DNA from: Niastella populi
GTDB taxonomy: Bacteria > Bacteroidota > Bacteroidia > Chitinophagales > Chitinophagaceae
NCBI RefSeq assembly: GCF_002078015.1
Contig: NZ_LWBP01000208.1
Coordinates: 1 to 64,000, forward strand
Direction: 5' to 3'
DNA length: 64,000 bases
The translations under genes were made by a program, and so were the position numbers. Within the stretch, counting starts at the first letter, position 1, and each line of letters starts with the position of its first letter. The notes under the pieces were generated by a model. It did not search any database. It worked only from the letters and a program-made list of their open reading frames with translations, and was not told the origin of the DNA. Shown here piece after piece: positions 35,103 to 44,791 of this stretch.

Positions 35103-38100
35103 TTAAAGATCTACCTTTATCCCGAAGGTAACCGTAATGGGAATGGGATAACTGCCGTAATCGGCGCCCACCATCAATCCGGGCGGGAAGGTCGTATTGG
35201 CGGTTGCGGCATCGGTTCCGGTTGAATAGATGCTGTTCTCCGGATCGTACCCAACGTATTTACTGAACACATGCACGTTCTCGGCATTTACGTATACGCG
35301 CATGGTTCGGAACGATAATTTGTTGGTGACCGCCTTTGGTAAAGTATATGATAAACGAACATTTTTTATTCTTACAAACGTGCCATCCTCTACCCAGAAA
35401 CTGGAGAACTGGGTTTGCATACCTTTGTACTCGGCATTGGGTTTGAATGTTTTTCCATCACCGGGCTCCTGTTCAGACTTCCAGTAGTTGCCGATGGAAG
35501 CATAGGCATTGCGGCTGTCGTTCCAGTATTTGTTATAGCGGGTTTGCTGGTTCACGATCTCGTTACCAAACACCCCGTGCAACATAAAGGAGAACTCGAA
35601 GTTTTTGTAATTAAGTGTGTTCACAAGGCCGGCCGTAAAATCGGGTTGGGCATTACCCAATACCGTTCTGTCGCCGGCATCTATCTTTCCATCACCGGTT
35701 ACATCGCGCACTATGGGATCGCCGGGTGTTACTATTACACCGGATGGATATTTAGGGCCTTTATCAATTTCATTCTGGTTATTATATACCCCGTCGAAAA
35801 TATAACCCACAAAATTACTGATGGGCTGGCCTACCTCTGTTACAAAACGGCTGCCCCACTCTTCCACGATCACGGGTGCATTGTTAGGCCCTAATTGCAG
35901 CACTTTATTCCTGTTGGCAGCAATATTGAAATCGGTGCTCCATTTAAGATCGCTGTTCACACTGTTCTTTGAAGAAATGGCCAGTTCCACGCCGCGGTTA
36001 CGCACCTTGCCAATATTGGTCAACTGGGTTGCGAAGCCGGTGAGAATCGGAACCGGTACATTCAGCAGCAGGTCCTTTGTGGTGGAATTATAAAATTCTG
36101 CGGTTATGTTCAGGCGGTTGTTCAACGCGGCTACATCGAGCCCTACATTGAACTGGTTTGTTTTTTCCCATTTCAGGTCAGGATTGGGAATAGTGGTTAC
36201 TCTAATGCCATTCACCACATTATCGCTGTACACGTATTTTGAACCATCGAGCAAACTGATGGGACCATAATTCGGGATCTGGTTATTACCGGTTGAACCA
36301 TAGCTTACGCGCAATTTCAAACTATTGATGGCCGATACGTTCTGCATGAACGACTCATCGGAGAGGAGCCAGCCCAGCGATAAGGAAGGAAAATAACCCC
36401 AGCGTGAATCCTGGCCGAACCGCGAGCTGCCGTCGCGCCTGATGGTTCCGTTCAAAAAATACCGGTTCCTGTAGCTGTAGCTTACACGCGACAACCACGA
36501 CAATAACGCCCATTCACCGGCTGTGGTCGTACTTAAGCTATAGGTACCGGCCGCATTGAGGGTTTGCACCAGGTCGTTGGGATAATTGGTTGAGCGCTGT
36601 TGCGAAGTATCGCCCCGTTGCTTTTGCGCGGTATAAGCCACTATGGCGCCAATGGTATGATCGCCGAATGCTTTATCATACGAAAGCGAGTTCTCACTCA
36701 GCCAGTTCAGGTTACTATAGGTGTTGTACCGGCCTTCTGCAGGTAATAAGGTACTGTATCCATAACCGGCATTGGTTTGCCAGAACCAGTTGTAGTTGCG
36801 TTGCGTGAGTATGGCATTGGCGCTGCTTTTGAAGGTAAGGTCTTTTACAGGTTTATATTCTATATAAGCACCGGCAATGGTATTATAGGCCTTGTTCAGT
36901 TTATCGGCATACTTTATCATGGAATACGGATGCCATAACTGTACGCCATAAGCGGTGAACCGGTTCCAGGTACTGTTGGGATCGAGGAAACCGAGATTAC
37001 CATTTTCGTTATACACGGGAAAGATAGGATCGCTTTGCAAGGCAAGGCTTACCACATCCGATTTACCTTCCACGCCATCTATGCGGCTGTGCATACCGGT
37101 AAACGAAAAGTTTAAACCGGCGGTCACTTTCCCGGTGATCTTTTGCCTGATGTTCATACGCAGCGAAAGCCTTTTGTAGAAATTATCGATCACTACGGCG
37201 TCCTGGTCGAGAAAGCCCGCAGAGAAAAGGTATTGCGCCCTGTCGGTTCCGCCGCTTACTGATGCCTGTATGTTTTGCGACTGTGCGGTTCTGAAAATCA
37301 CATCCTGCCAGTCGGTACCTTTGCCGAACTGTTGCGGGTTGGTTAAAAAGTCGGGCGGTATCAGGTAGGTCTTACTGCCGCCGCGGGCGCTGTTGGGGTC
37401 GGCTGCCGACCGGCCGGGGCCCGATGCTACCCAGGCATTGTTGCGCGCATCGATATAATATTTGATCCATTGCTGGGCATCCATAAGATCGACCTTGCGG
37501 TTCACTTTCTGCAAACCCAGTTCATACGCCAGGTTTACCTGTGGTTTACCGGCCTTGCCCAGTTTGGTGGTAACGATAATTACGCCATTTGCGCCACGCG
37601 ATCCATAAATAGCCGCAGAGGCCGCGTCTTTTAGTATTTCAATAGATTGAATGTCCTGAGCATTGATGATATTCAGGTCGAAATTTTCCATGGCCATACC
37701 ATCAACCACATATAAGGGGTTTGTACCGGCTGTAATAGAATTGATGCCTCTTACCCGAATGGTGGGGCCAAATCCCGGCGCGCCCTGCGTGGTAGAGATA
37801 TTTACACCGGGCACCGTTCCTTCAATGGATTGCGCCACGTTGCTCGATGAGCGGTCTTTGAACTGTTCTGCCGATACCGATACTACCGAACCGGTAACCG
37901 CCCGTTTGCGTTGCGAACCATAACCTATTACGATCACCTGGTCGAGCGAACCGGCCACGTCTTTCATTTTAACCACGAGCGAAAGCGTGATATCGTTCTT
38001 TATATTATAGCCTGAGAGGGTTTGGCTTTCATACCCTACAATGGAAAAGGTGAACTTATACGGGCCACCGGCCGGGATGCGGGTGAATGTAAATATACCG

Positions 38101-38309
38101 GCGCTATCGGTACTGGTGCCCGAAGTGAAATTATTTGCGGTGTTGCGGATGATGACCGAAACACCCGGCAGGGCATCACCATTGGCGTTTTGAACAATTC
38201 CTTTTACAATACTTGAATTTTCCTGTGCATACAGCAGTTGGGAGAGCAGGAGATGAAGTAGCAGGATAAGGGCATAGCATGGCCCCGACTTAAATACATT
38301 AAATCTCAT
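35103..38309 (-). CDS. SusC/RagA TonB-linked transporter (SusC2, pectin locus)
   Basis: 1068 residues from the ATG at 38309; the 17 codons before it are open but carry no signal peptide feature. Order: signal region (GPCYALILLLHLLLSQLLYA), carboxypeptidase-like domain (SSIVKGIVQNANGDALPGVS), plug (IEGTVPGVNISTT, SIEILKDAASAAIYGSRGAN), then a large barrel ending FGIKVDL. It lacks an STN domain despite lying downstream of a sigma/FecR pair; signalling would then run through another receptor or the plug itself. It imports the pectic glycan fragments held by SusD2. Confidence 0.95.
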   Translation of the reverse strand: MRFNVFKSGPCYALILLLHLLLSQLLYAQENSSIVKGIVQNANGDALPGVSVIIRNTANNFTSGTSTDSAGIFTFTRIPAGGPYKFTFSIVGYESQTLSGYNIKNDITLSLVVKMKDVAGSLDQVIVIGYGSQRKRAVTGSVVSVSAEQFKDRSSSNVAQSIEGTVPGVNISTTQGAPGFGPTIRVRGINSITAGTNPLYVVDGMAMENFDLNIINAQDIQSIEILKDAASAAIYGSRGANGVIIVTTKLGKAGKPQVNLAYELGLQKVNRKVDLMDAQQWIKYYIDARNNAWVASGPGRSAADPNSARGGSKTYLIPPDFLTNPQQFGKGTDWQDVIFRTAQSQNIQASVSGGTDRAQYLFSAGFLDQDAVVIDNFYKRLSLRMNIRQKITGKVTAGLNFSFTGMHSRIDGVEGKSDVVSLALQSDPIFPVYNENGNLGFLDPNSTWNRFTAYGVQLWHPYSMIKYADKLNKAYNTIAGAYIEYKPVKDLTFKSSANAILTQRNYNWFWQTNAGYGYSTLLPAEGRYNTYSNLNWLSENSLSYDKAFGDHTIGAIVAYTAQKQRGDTSQQRSTNYPNDLVQTLNAAGTYSLSTTTAGEWALLSWLSRVSYSYRNRYFLNGTIRRDGSSRFGQDSRWGYFPSLSLGWLLSDESFMQNVSAINSLKLRVSYGSTGNNQIPNYGPISLLDGSKYVYSDNVVNGIRVTTIPNPDLKWEKTNQFNVGLDVAALNNRLNITAEFYNSTTKDLLLNVPVPILTGFATQLTNIGKVRNRGVELAISSKNSVNSDLKWSTDFNIAANRNKVLQLGPNNAPVIVEEWGSRFVTEVGQPISNFVGYIFDGVYNNQNEIDKGPKYPSGVIVTPGDPIVRDVTGDGKIDAGDRTVLGNAQPDFTAGLVNTLNYKNFEFSFMLHGVFGNEIVNQQTRYNKYWNDSRNAYASIGNYWKSEQEPGDGKTFKPNAEYKGMQTQFSSFWVEDGTFVRIKNVRLSYTLPKAVTNKLSFRTMRVYVNAENVHVFSKYVGYDPENSIYSTGTDAATANTTFPPGLMVGADYGSYPIPITVTFGIKVDL

Positions 38310-38340
38310 ATGGCGTATCGTTTTGTGTAAAAAGAATACA

Positions 38341-38442
38341 GGCCGAAAGCTGAAGGCCAAAAGCCTAAAGCAATTCCATTTTTTGCCTTTACTTTATGCC
38401 TTAAGCTTTGGGCTTTAGGCCGGTAACGCTTCAGGCAATTCA
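38341..38442. repeat. self-complementary short-word array (GCCxAAAGC)
   Basis: Between FecR and SusC2 the words GGCCGAAAGC, GGCCAAAAGC and GCCTAAAGC stand on the left and their inverses (GCCTTAAGC, GGGCTTTAGGCC, GCTTCAGGC) on the right, giving one long imperfect hairpin around an AT-rich middle. It could be an operon-internal attenuator or RNA stabiliser. Confidence 0.7.
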
Positions 38443-38462
38443 AAGGCGCATGACCGATTAAA

Positions 38463-39602
38463 CTATTTGCTTATAATATAAGTACTGTTCTGCCTTGTTA
38501 CCGTTAGGTTATTAAGCGTTGCGATTTGCTTTAATATATTATCAACTGAATCCGTTTTACTGAATTTCCCAATGAAATACATTTTTTCAAGATCGGTTTT
38601 CGAATACCTTATTTCAACACCGTACATTTCTTCGAGTTGCTTAAACACCTGCGCCAGCGGCTGGTTATTGAACATGTACCAGGAACCTTTATCGGCAGGC
38701 ACAGAAGGTTCCGGCGCCTCGTGTTCTTCCTGAACTTCTTTTTTGGCAACTTCATTATTTAAGGTGAACCGTCGCACACTGGCCGTATACTGTTTATTGC
38801 TATACAGCAACTCTTCGCCCGGCGCCAGGAAGAAATCCCTTTTCATTTTTGCATCGATGCCGTCCGTTTCTTTCACCACTACCCTGCCTTCATATAATTG
38901 TACGGTAATGAATTCGTGGCGTTCAAATGCCGTTACCGAAAATTCCGTTCCCAGCGCGGTGGTTGCCAGCCGGCCACTGATAACGGTAAAGGGCCTTGTT
39001 TTATCTTTTGCCACGATAAACCGCGCCCTTCCTTTCAGCACAATATCCCGTTTGTTACCGGGGAAAGGTTCGCTCCATTTTATTTCGCTCAGGGGGTCGA
39101 GCATTACTACCGAGCTATCTGGCAAAACAAATCGTTTTGCTTTGTTGGTGGTATTGATCTCATACCGGGTTACAACGTTTGCTGTTTTATTTTTTTCAAC
39201 GGTCGCCACTGCAACATGACCATTCCTTTTCTCTGTATCGCGCCACTTAAAGCCAATGGCAATGATCAATAATACGGAAGCGGCTGCAGCCGTAGCTATC
39301 AATATACGGCGAACAGTACCTTTTTTTCGTGATTCACCGGTATAATCTCTTTCACTCCCGCTCCAGCGCGGGGCATCCTGTTCCACAATTTTTTGAAAGT
39401 AAGCCCACTCTGCTGCTGCATTTATTTCATCGGGAGCCTGTTTGTCGTTCATCAACTGCCAGGTGTTTTTCAATGCTTCATAATATTGCCTGTTTTCCTC
39501 ACTGGCACTTAACCATTGCAACAGTGCGGCCTGCTCATCGCTGTTCAGTTCGTTGCAAAAATGTCGCGTAATTAAATCGTCTAATTGCTCGCTGTTGCTC
39601 AT
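38463..39602 (-). CDS. FecR-family anti-sigma factor
   Basis: 379 residues. Order: cytoplasmic N-terminal sigma-binding segment (about 1-80, LDDLITRHFCNELNSDEQAA LLQW), one transmembrane helix (about 98-118, RRILIATAAAASVLLIIAIG), periplasmic FecR domain (about 170-280, with VLKGRARFIVAKD and TALGTEFSVTAF), and C-terminal DUF4974 (about 310-379, QPLAQVFKQLEEMYGVEIRY). It would hold the adjacent ECF sigma inactive until the outer-membrane transporter signals a ligand. It is upstream of SusC2 in the same direction. Confidence 0.95.
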   Translation of the reverse strand: MSNSEQLDDLITRHFCNELNSDEQAALLQWLSASEENRQYYEALKNTWQLMNDKQAPDEINAAAEWAYFQKIVEQDAPRWSGSERDYTGESRKKGTVRRILIATAAAASVLLIIAIGFKWRDTEKRNGHVAVATVEKNKTANVVTRYEINTTNKAKRFVLPDSSVVMLDPLSEIKWSEPFPGNKRDIVLKGRARFIVAKDKTRPFTVISGRLATTALGTEFSVTAFERHEFITVQLYEGRVVVKETDGIDAKMKRDFFLAPGEELLYSNKQYTASVRRFTLNNEVAKKEVQEEHEAPEPSVPADKGSWYMFNNQPLAQVFKQLEEMYGVEIRYSKTDLEKMYFIGKFSKTDSVDNILKQIATLNNLTVTRQNSTYIISK

Positions 39603-39659
39603 GTTCTGATAATATTACGGTTGAACAAACACTTACCGTGACAAGCGCACAAAATATTT

Positions 39660-40271
39660 TTACGGTATTATTTTATTGATAATCATTATTATGAAAAAAA
39701 GTGTGAGGTAGCCGGCGAGTTTTATGCGTAATTTTTTCAAAGCGCGGCTCATTTGCGTTTCCACGGTGTTTACCGAAACATTCAGCTGCCGTGCTATTTC
39801 GGCATACTTCAATCCCCCGTACCGGCTCAGTTCAAAAATGGTGCGCATCTGATCGGGCAGTTCCGACACGGCGCTGTCGATATCGGCCTTTAATTTTTTG
39901 GCTTCGAAGTTCTGCTGTGGGGTTGAGGTCTCGCTTTCATGCCGCTGCTGCACGAACCGTTCGAACCGCTCCCGCACTTTGGCATGCCGGAGAATATCAT
40001 GACTGGTATTCATGATCACCTTGTGCAGAAAGGCCTTTATGGGCATATCGGGGGATAACGCACCGCGGTTCTTCCATAATTTTATAAAAGCGGTATGCAC
40101 CACTTCTTTGGCGATGTCGGTATCGAAGCCGTATTTATGCCGGCACCAGGCACATAAGGATGCGAAGTGTTGTTTGAAGAATTGTTCAAAGGCAGCTCCA
40201 TCGTCTTTTATGACAAGCATCAGTGCATCATTGCTATCAGGATTTAATGTGTGGTCAGTGCGCATGAACAC
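39660..40271 (-). CDS. ECF RNA polymerase sigma-70 factor (FecI-like)
   Basis: 203 residues, either from the ATG at 40271 or at 40265. Region 2 (FEQFFKQHFASLCAWCRHKY to DTDIAKEVVHTAFIKLWKNR) and region 4 (LPDQMRTIFELSRYGGLKYA to LNVSVNTVETQMSRALKKLR) are clear. The end is unusually hydrophobic (AGYLTLFFIIMIINKIIP), as seen in some Bacteroidota FecI-like sigmas. The gene precedes FecR by 57 bp; together they should activate the SusC2-SusD2-GH28 operon. Confidence 0.95.
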   Translation of the reverse strand: MFMRTDHTLNPDSNDALMLVIKDDGAAFEQFFKQHFASLCAWCRHKYGFDTDIAKEVVHTAFIKLWKNRGALSPDMPIKAFLHKVIMNTSHDILRHAKVRERFERFVQQRHESETSTPQQNFEAKKLKADIDSAVSELPDQMRTIFELSRYGGLKYAEIARQLNVSVNTVETQMSRALKKLRIKLAGYLTLFFIIMIINKIIP

Positions 40272-40661
40272 CCGTACTTTTAGCAGTTAGTTAGCAAGCT
40301 ATTGATTTTTAACAATCGTCGCGGATAAAGATAATGATCATTAATTATACCGGTAACCCGCACCATCCCGGGTTCAGCAACCATGCTTCTAATTATATGC
40401 TTTGCACAGTTTATTGAACAGACTCTTACGTGATTTTAATTGACCCATTTGTAATTACAAAACGGTCGCAGCATCAGCATCCTCCGAATGATAATCAATG
40501 ATTTGCATTTTTCACTTATCGTAAATATGGCGGGTATATTCTTTCCCGCACAGCAGGCGGGGCTCCACATTACATAAGAAAAGGTGAGGCATCCGCCTGT
40601 TGGCGAACAACCCACCTTCATCAGCCAGTTAGCCAATTGGCTAACTGGCACATTGGTTATA
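40272..40661. other. intergenic region upstream of the sigma gene
   Basis: 390 bp. It holds the probable sigma promoter (no clear consensus seen) and, next to the OmpA gene, the 26-bp palindrome and related words. No other gene is visible. Confidence 0.5.
40624..40649. repeat. 26-bp perfect palindrome beside the OmpA gene
   Basis: A gap-free palindrome with half-site GCCAGTTAGCCAA, centred at 40636/40637, 12 bp beyond the stop of the OmpA gene. As RNA it would form an extended hairpin; as DNA it could be a dimer binding site. Confidence 0.9.
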
Positions 40662-42272
40662 CTAGTTCTTCAAGATCTTAAACTCCACGCGGCGGTTCAG
40701 CTGCCTGCCCTCATCGGTTTCGTTCTCAGATACCGGCATGCTTTCACCATAACCTTTCGAAGTAATTCTGCCTGCGTCTATGCCTTTAGACAGGATGTAC
40801 TCCATAACCGATCTGGCACGGTTGTCAGAGAGCCTGAAGTTATACTCGTCTGAACCTTTGCTGTCGGTGTGCGCGCTCATTTCAATTTCTATCTTCGGAT
40901 TCTCTTTCAACAATTTCACTACGCGGTCGAGTTCAACAAACGATTCAGGGCGCAGGTCCCATTTATCGAAGTCGAAGAATACGTTGTTAAGGCGAACCAC
41001 CTGTCCGATCTCGATGGGCACCAGGTACAGGTCTTTATGTATCTCTTTATAACCTGCCTTAATCATGGAGTCGAGGTTCAGGTTTTCGGAAATGGCGAAG
41101 AATTTATCGGCGCTGGCGCGAATACTGTAGTTCTTATCGTAAGGCAGCACAATTTTGAAAGCGCCATCAGTTGGGTTGGAAATTCCATTACCCGCTTCTA
41201 CCCCATCGGGCAGCGTTTCATAGATAAGCGAAGCGCTGAGCGGTTCTTTTGTTTTGGCGTTATACACGTTGCCGCTCACCAGGATCACCGGGTCTGGCTT
41301 TTCACGCTCTAACAGTTTTACGCGAACGATATCGCTTTCGCCATAGGTATCTTTATTGCTGGTGAGATACGCATATTCACCACCGGCATCGAGGGTAAAA
41401 AAGGCATCCCAGCCTTCGGTATTGATAGGCTCACCGAGGTTTACCGGCGTGCTCCATTTGGTCCAGGTTTTATCGAGCCGCTTGGTCATATAAATGTCGT
41501 TATCACCTATACCACCAGGTTTGTCGCTGCTAAAATACATGGTAACGCCATCAGACGCTATATAGGGCGTCATTTCATTACCGGGGAAATTAATCTGTTT
41601 ACCGAGGCTCTTGGGCTCCGTCCAACTGCCATCCGGTTCGCGGAAACAAACAAAGAGGTCGTTGTTAGGGCTGCCGGGATCGGGCGACATATACAATACC
41701 AACGCTTTCATATCTGGTGAAAGGGTAGCTCCTGAAACCTGTCCGCGGTCGTATTTGTTGTATTTTTTTATATACAGCATTTCGGGTTCGCCCCAACGGC
41801 CATCGGCCTGGCGCGTACAAAGACTTACGCCTTTTCCGAAGTAGGCGCCGCCGTTACCAAAAGCACCGCGGATCAAAATGCGGTTCTTATCGGGCGAGAT
41901 CCAATACACGGCATTATACTGAGATGTATTGAGGGGATATTTTAAATGGCGGGCTTCCTGCCATACACCATTTGAATCGCGTTCGGAATACCAGATGTCC
42001 TGTGAATTGGGCACAGAATTATACTTGGTATTGGCCGGATGGTTCTCACAAATAAAAAATAACAGATTGCCATCTGCCGACACGGTCGGTCGCAACTCTC
42101 CCAGATCGGAGTTGATGTTAACGCCCAGGTTCTCGATCTTGATGATCGTACTGGCCGTAATGATATTATCCTTTTGCGCTACTAACTTTCCAGTATCGCT
42201 TACATGGCTCGTCTGGGCTGTTGCCTGCTTAAGGCCAAAGGCCAGGGCTAAAAAGGGTACTAGTCTTCTCAC
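40662..42272 (-). CDS. OmpA-family protein with PD40 propeller
   Basis: 536 residues with a signal peptide (LVPFLALAFGLKQATAQ). Order: a WD40/PD40-like beta-propeller with repeated SPDM/ASDG...YFSSD blocks (about 50-310, for example MTPYIASDGVTMYFSSDKPG), a carboxypeptidase regulatory-like domain (about 325-405), and a C-terminal OmpA-like peptidoglycan-binding domain (about 425-536: VNLNNVFFDFDKWDLRPES-type start, SAHTDSKGSDEYNFRLSDNR, ending FKILKN). These envelope proteins tie outer-membrane parts to peptidoglycan; many sit with type IX secretion or gliding genes, none of which is nearby. Confidence 0.92.
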   Translation of the reverse strand: MRRLVPFLALAFGLKQATAQTSHVSDTGKLVAQKDNIITASTIIKIENLGVNINSDLGELRPTVSADGNLLFFICENHPANTKYNSVPNSQDIWYSERDSNGVWQEARHLKYPLNTSQYNAVYWISPDKNRILIRGAFGNGGAYFGKGVSLCTRQADGRWGEPEMLYIKKYNKYDRGQVSGATLSPDMKALVLYMSPDPGSPNNDLFVCFREPDGSWTEPKSLGKQINFPGNEMTPYIASDGVTMYFSSDKPGGIGDNDIYMTKRLDKTWTKWSTPVNLGEPINTEGWDAFFTLDAGGEYAYLTSNKDTYGESDIVRVKLLEREKPDPVILVSGNVYNAKTKEPLSASLIYETLPDGVEAGNGISNPTDGAFKIVLPYDKNYSIRASADKFFAISENLNLDSMIKAGYKEIHKDLYLVPIEIGQVVRLNNVFFDFDKWDLRPESFVELDRVVKLLKENPKIEIEMSAHTDSKGSDEYNFRLSDNRARSVMEYILSKGIDAGRITSKGYGESMPVSENETDEGRQLNRRVEFKILKN

Positions 42273-42689
42273 AAGGTTGGATTTTTAATTCAATAGACAA
42301 ATCAATTGGCAATAGACAACAGGCAATAGACAAAGATTGCCGTTATGCAGAGCGCCCGACTATCGGCGGCACCTGCCAATTGTCAATTGCCAATTGGTTT
42401 TAATGACTTAGTAACGTACAATTTAGCGCTGGATTGCGCAGGTAAGCAATAATTCGACAATCGTGATTTGGCAATGGGCTGGTTATCAGTTCGCGGGCAT
42501 TCCGTATTAGGCCCGGGATCAGGGTAACCGGTAACCGGTAATCATTCCCTATCGACCATTCACAACGAACAATATTCTAAAGTGTATAATTTTTTCTGAA
42601 TTTTATTCTAACTAAAACTATCTTTACAGAACACTATCCCGAAGAGATTCCCGGTTCCACCCTCTTCGCAATCATACATATTAACCATT
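42273..42689. other. divergent intergenic region with hairpin array
   Basis: 417 bp between the OmpA gene (minus) and the DUF1624 gene (plus). It contains the CAATAGACAA word array, a short GGTAACC tandem (42522-42541) and a TATCTTTA at 42619-42626, one base off the TAnnTTTG element, about 65 nt before the DUF1624 start. Confidence 0.55.
42291..42397. repeat. self-complementary short-word array (CAATAGACAA)
   Basis: CAATAGACAA occurs at 42291-42300, 42310-42319 and 42324-42333. The segment CAATTGGCAATAGACAA (42303-42319) pairs, with one mismatch, with TTGTCAATTGCCAATTG at 42380-42396. This follows the same design as the other arrays in the window but with different words. Confidence 0.8.
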
Positions 42690-43898
42690 ATGAACATACA
42701 ACCAACAGCTTTGCCGGCCACCCCGGTGAAAAGCAAACGTATTCATTCCATAGATATGCTGCGGGGCATCGTTATGATCATTATGGCGCTCGATCATGTG
42801 CGTGATTATTTTCATGCCGGCGCTTTCCAGTTCGATCCTACCGATCTTTCGCGAACCGATGTTCCTTTATTTTTTACCCGGTGGATCACCCATTTTTGCG
42901 CCCCGGTATTTACATTCCTCGCCGGAACATCCGCATTTTTGAACGGAACAAAAAAGACTAAAAAGGAATTATCCATTTTTCTCTTTACAAGAGGGCTTTG
43001 GCTGGTGATTGCCGAGGTACTGATCATTACCCTCGGCTGGACCTTCAACCCGCAGTACCCCGTACTGATCTTACAGGTTATCTGGGCGTTGGGCGTTAGT
43101 ATGATGGTACTGTCTGCCCTTATTTACCTGCCGCTGACAATAATATTAGTTACAGGGCTTGCGCTCATCTTCGGTCATAACCTGCTCGACCTGGCGCAAA
43201 CACCAGGCGAACAGCCTACTTCGTTCCTGATGGCCGTTCTGCACAAACAACATATCTTTTTTATGAAGCCGTTCTCGGTTATGCTTGGCTACCCGGTAAC
43301 CCCATGGATAGGCATTATGCTTACCGGTTATGCGTTTGGCCAGCTGTACCTGCCAACATATGATAACGTAAAAAGAAAAAAGGCACTGCTTTGGCTGGGG
43401 CTGAGCGCAGTTGCCCTGTTCGTTATCATTCGATTTATAAATGCATACGGCGATCCGCGGCCCTGGTCGTCACAAAAAACACCAGTGTTTACATTTTTAT
43501 CGTTTCTGAATACGACGAAGTACCCGCCTTCCTTATTATATACGTTGATGACGTTAGGACCGGCCCTGTTGTTCCTCGCATTTGCAGAAAAACCGCTGAA
43601 CCGGCTTACCGAAAAGTTTGTTGTCTTTGGCCGGGTGCCTATGTTCTTTTATATATTGCACATTTATCTGATTCACTTTCTGGCGGTCATCGCGGCGGCT
43701 GTTTCGGGTTACCAATGGAGCGATATGGTGCTCACGGGCTGGGTTAGCATGAACACGCAACTGCAGGGCTATGGTTACAGCCTGGTGTTTGTTTTTTTAT
43801 TATGGATCATCATGATCATTGGCGTGTACCCGTTGTGCAAACGGTATGATGCATACAAACGAATGAACAGAACGAAGTGGTGGTTGAGTTATATATAA
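42690..43898 (+). CDS. DUF1624/heparan-alpha-glucosaminide N-acetyltransferase-like membrane protein
   Basis: 402 residues. The N-terminus RIHSIDMLRGIVMIIMALDH is the family signature: a first membrane helix with an Arg and an Asp-His that in the human relative HGSNAT takes part in acetyl transfer across the membrane. About ten membrane segments follow, with a cytosolic-side FAEKPLNRLTEKFVVFGRVP loop. Bacterial members are thought to acetylate envelope sugars, but the substrate here is unknown. It is a single gene. Confidence 0.85.
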   Translation: MNIQPTALPATPVKSKRIHSIDMLRGIVMIIMALDHVRDYFHAGAFQFDPTDLSRTDVPLFFTRWITHFCAPVFTFLAGTSAFLNGTKKTKKELSIFLFTRGLWLVIAEVLIITLGWTFNPQYPVLILQVIWALGVSMMVLSALIYLPLTIILVTGLALIFGHNLLDLAQTPGEQPTSFLMAVLHKQHIFFMKPFSVMLGYPVTPWIGIMLTGYAFGQLYLPTYDNVKRKKALLWLGLSAVALFVIIRFINAYGDPRPWSSQKTPVFTFLSFLNTTKYPPSLLYTLMTLGPALLFLAFAEKPLNRLTEKFVVFGRVPMFFYILHIYLIHFLAVIAAAVSGYQWSDMVLTGWVSMNTQLQGYGYSLVFVFLLWIIMIIGVYPLCKRYDAYKRMNRTKWWLSYI

Positions 43899-44038
43899 AG
43901 GCGAGTGGTTACCGGCAAGTGGCTGGTGGGGAATACAGGCAGCATAATATAAACTCGGGTTTCGAAGAAAGTGACACCAGCCCCGTCCGAACGGTTCATC
44001 CGGGCGGGCATTTACCACCAGCCAATAGCCGTTATTCC

Positions 44039-44046
44039 TATTTTTG
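44039..44046 (+). promoter_or_regulatory. TAnnTTTG -7 element before the DUF1801 gene
   Basis: TATTTTTG matches the -7 consensus, 25 nt before the GTG at 44071. No -33 box was found. Confidence 0.35.
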
Positions 44047-44070
44047 ATTTATCTTCAACAAAAATCAAAA

Positions 44071-44496
44071 GTGGCTAAATCAACCAACAAAACAACCGAA
44101 ACACAAAACAGCGTTGATGATTTTCTGAATGCCGTTGCCGATGAAACCAAACGCAACGATTGCTTTCAGTTGAAAGCATTGATGCAAAAACACAGTGGTT
44201 TTGAAGCCAGGATGTGGGGCCCTTCTATAGTAGGTTTTGGAACATACCATTATAAATATGCCAGCGGGCGGGAAGGCGATGCGCCATTGGTCGGCTTCTC
44301 GCCCCGCGCTAAAGAGATCTCCCTTTACCTGTACCAGGATTTTACTGAAAGAGAAAAATTACTGCAACAACTGGGCAAACACCGCAGCGGTGTGGGCTGC
44401 GTATACATAAAGAAGCTGCAGGACATTAATATTGAAGTACTTGCCAAACTTATTACCACCTCGGTAAAGTACCTGCAGCAATTATATCCCGCCTGA
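44071..44496 (+). CDS. DUF1801-domain protein
   Basis: 141 residues from the GTG at 44071, chosen because relatives begin with a (M/V)AKSTNKTTE-like stretch; an upstream TTG at 44044 overlaps the promoter-like element. It contains the YdhG/DUF1801 fold: VDDFLNAVADETKRNDCFQL, MWGPSIVGFGTYHYKYASGR, VGFSPRAKEISLYLYQ and KHRSGVGCVYIKKLQDINIE. Function is not known; some relatives bind heat-shock or metal targets. Confidence 0.85.
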   Translation: MAKSTNKTTETQNSVDDFLNAVADETKRNDCFQLKALMQKHSGFEARMWGPSIVGFGTYHYKYASGREGDAPLVGFSPRAKEISLYLYQDFTEREKLLQQLGKHRSGVGCVYIKKLQDINIEVLAKLITTSVKYLQQLYPA

Positions 44497-44791
44497 GTTC
44501 TCATTTATTTTCCTGATCACGCTCAACACGACTGCCATAAATGCAGCAGTTGCGAACAACTGTTTGTCATATTAACGAAGACCTTCGCTAACACGAGCAG
44601 AAAATCTATTAGTCTAAAAGTATTCCAACTTCACTAATCAGGTATTAGGGCCTAATACAAACAACTTCCATTTCAATCCTGCCCATCGCAATCATACCCG
44701 GAAAATAACAGGGCTTAAGTAATGGGAAAGCTATTCTCACCGCTTTTTCATTGCAGGGGATACTTGTTTTTTAAACCTATAACATGAGACT

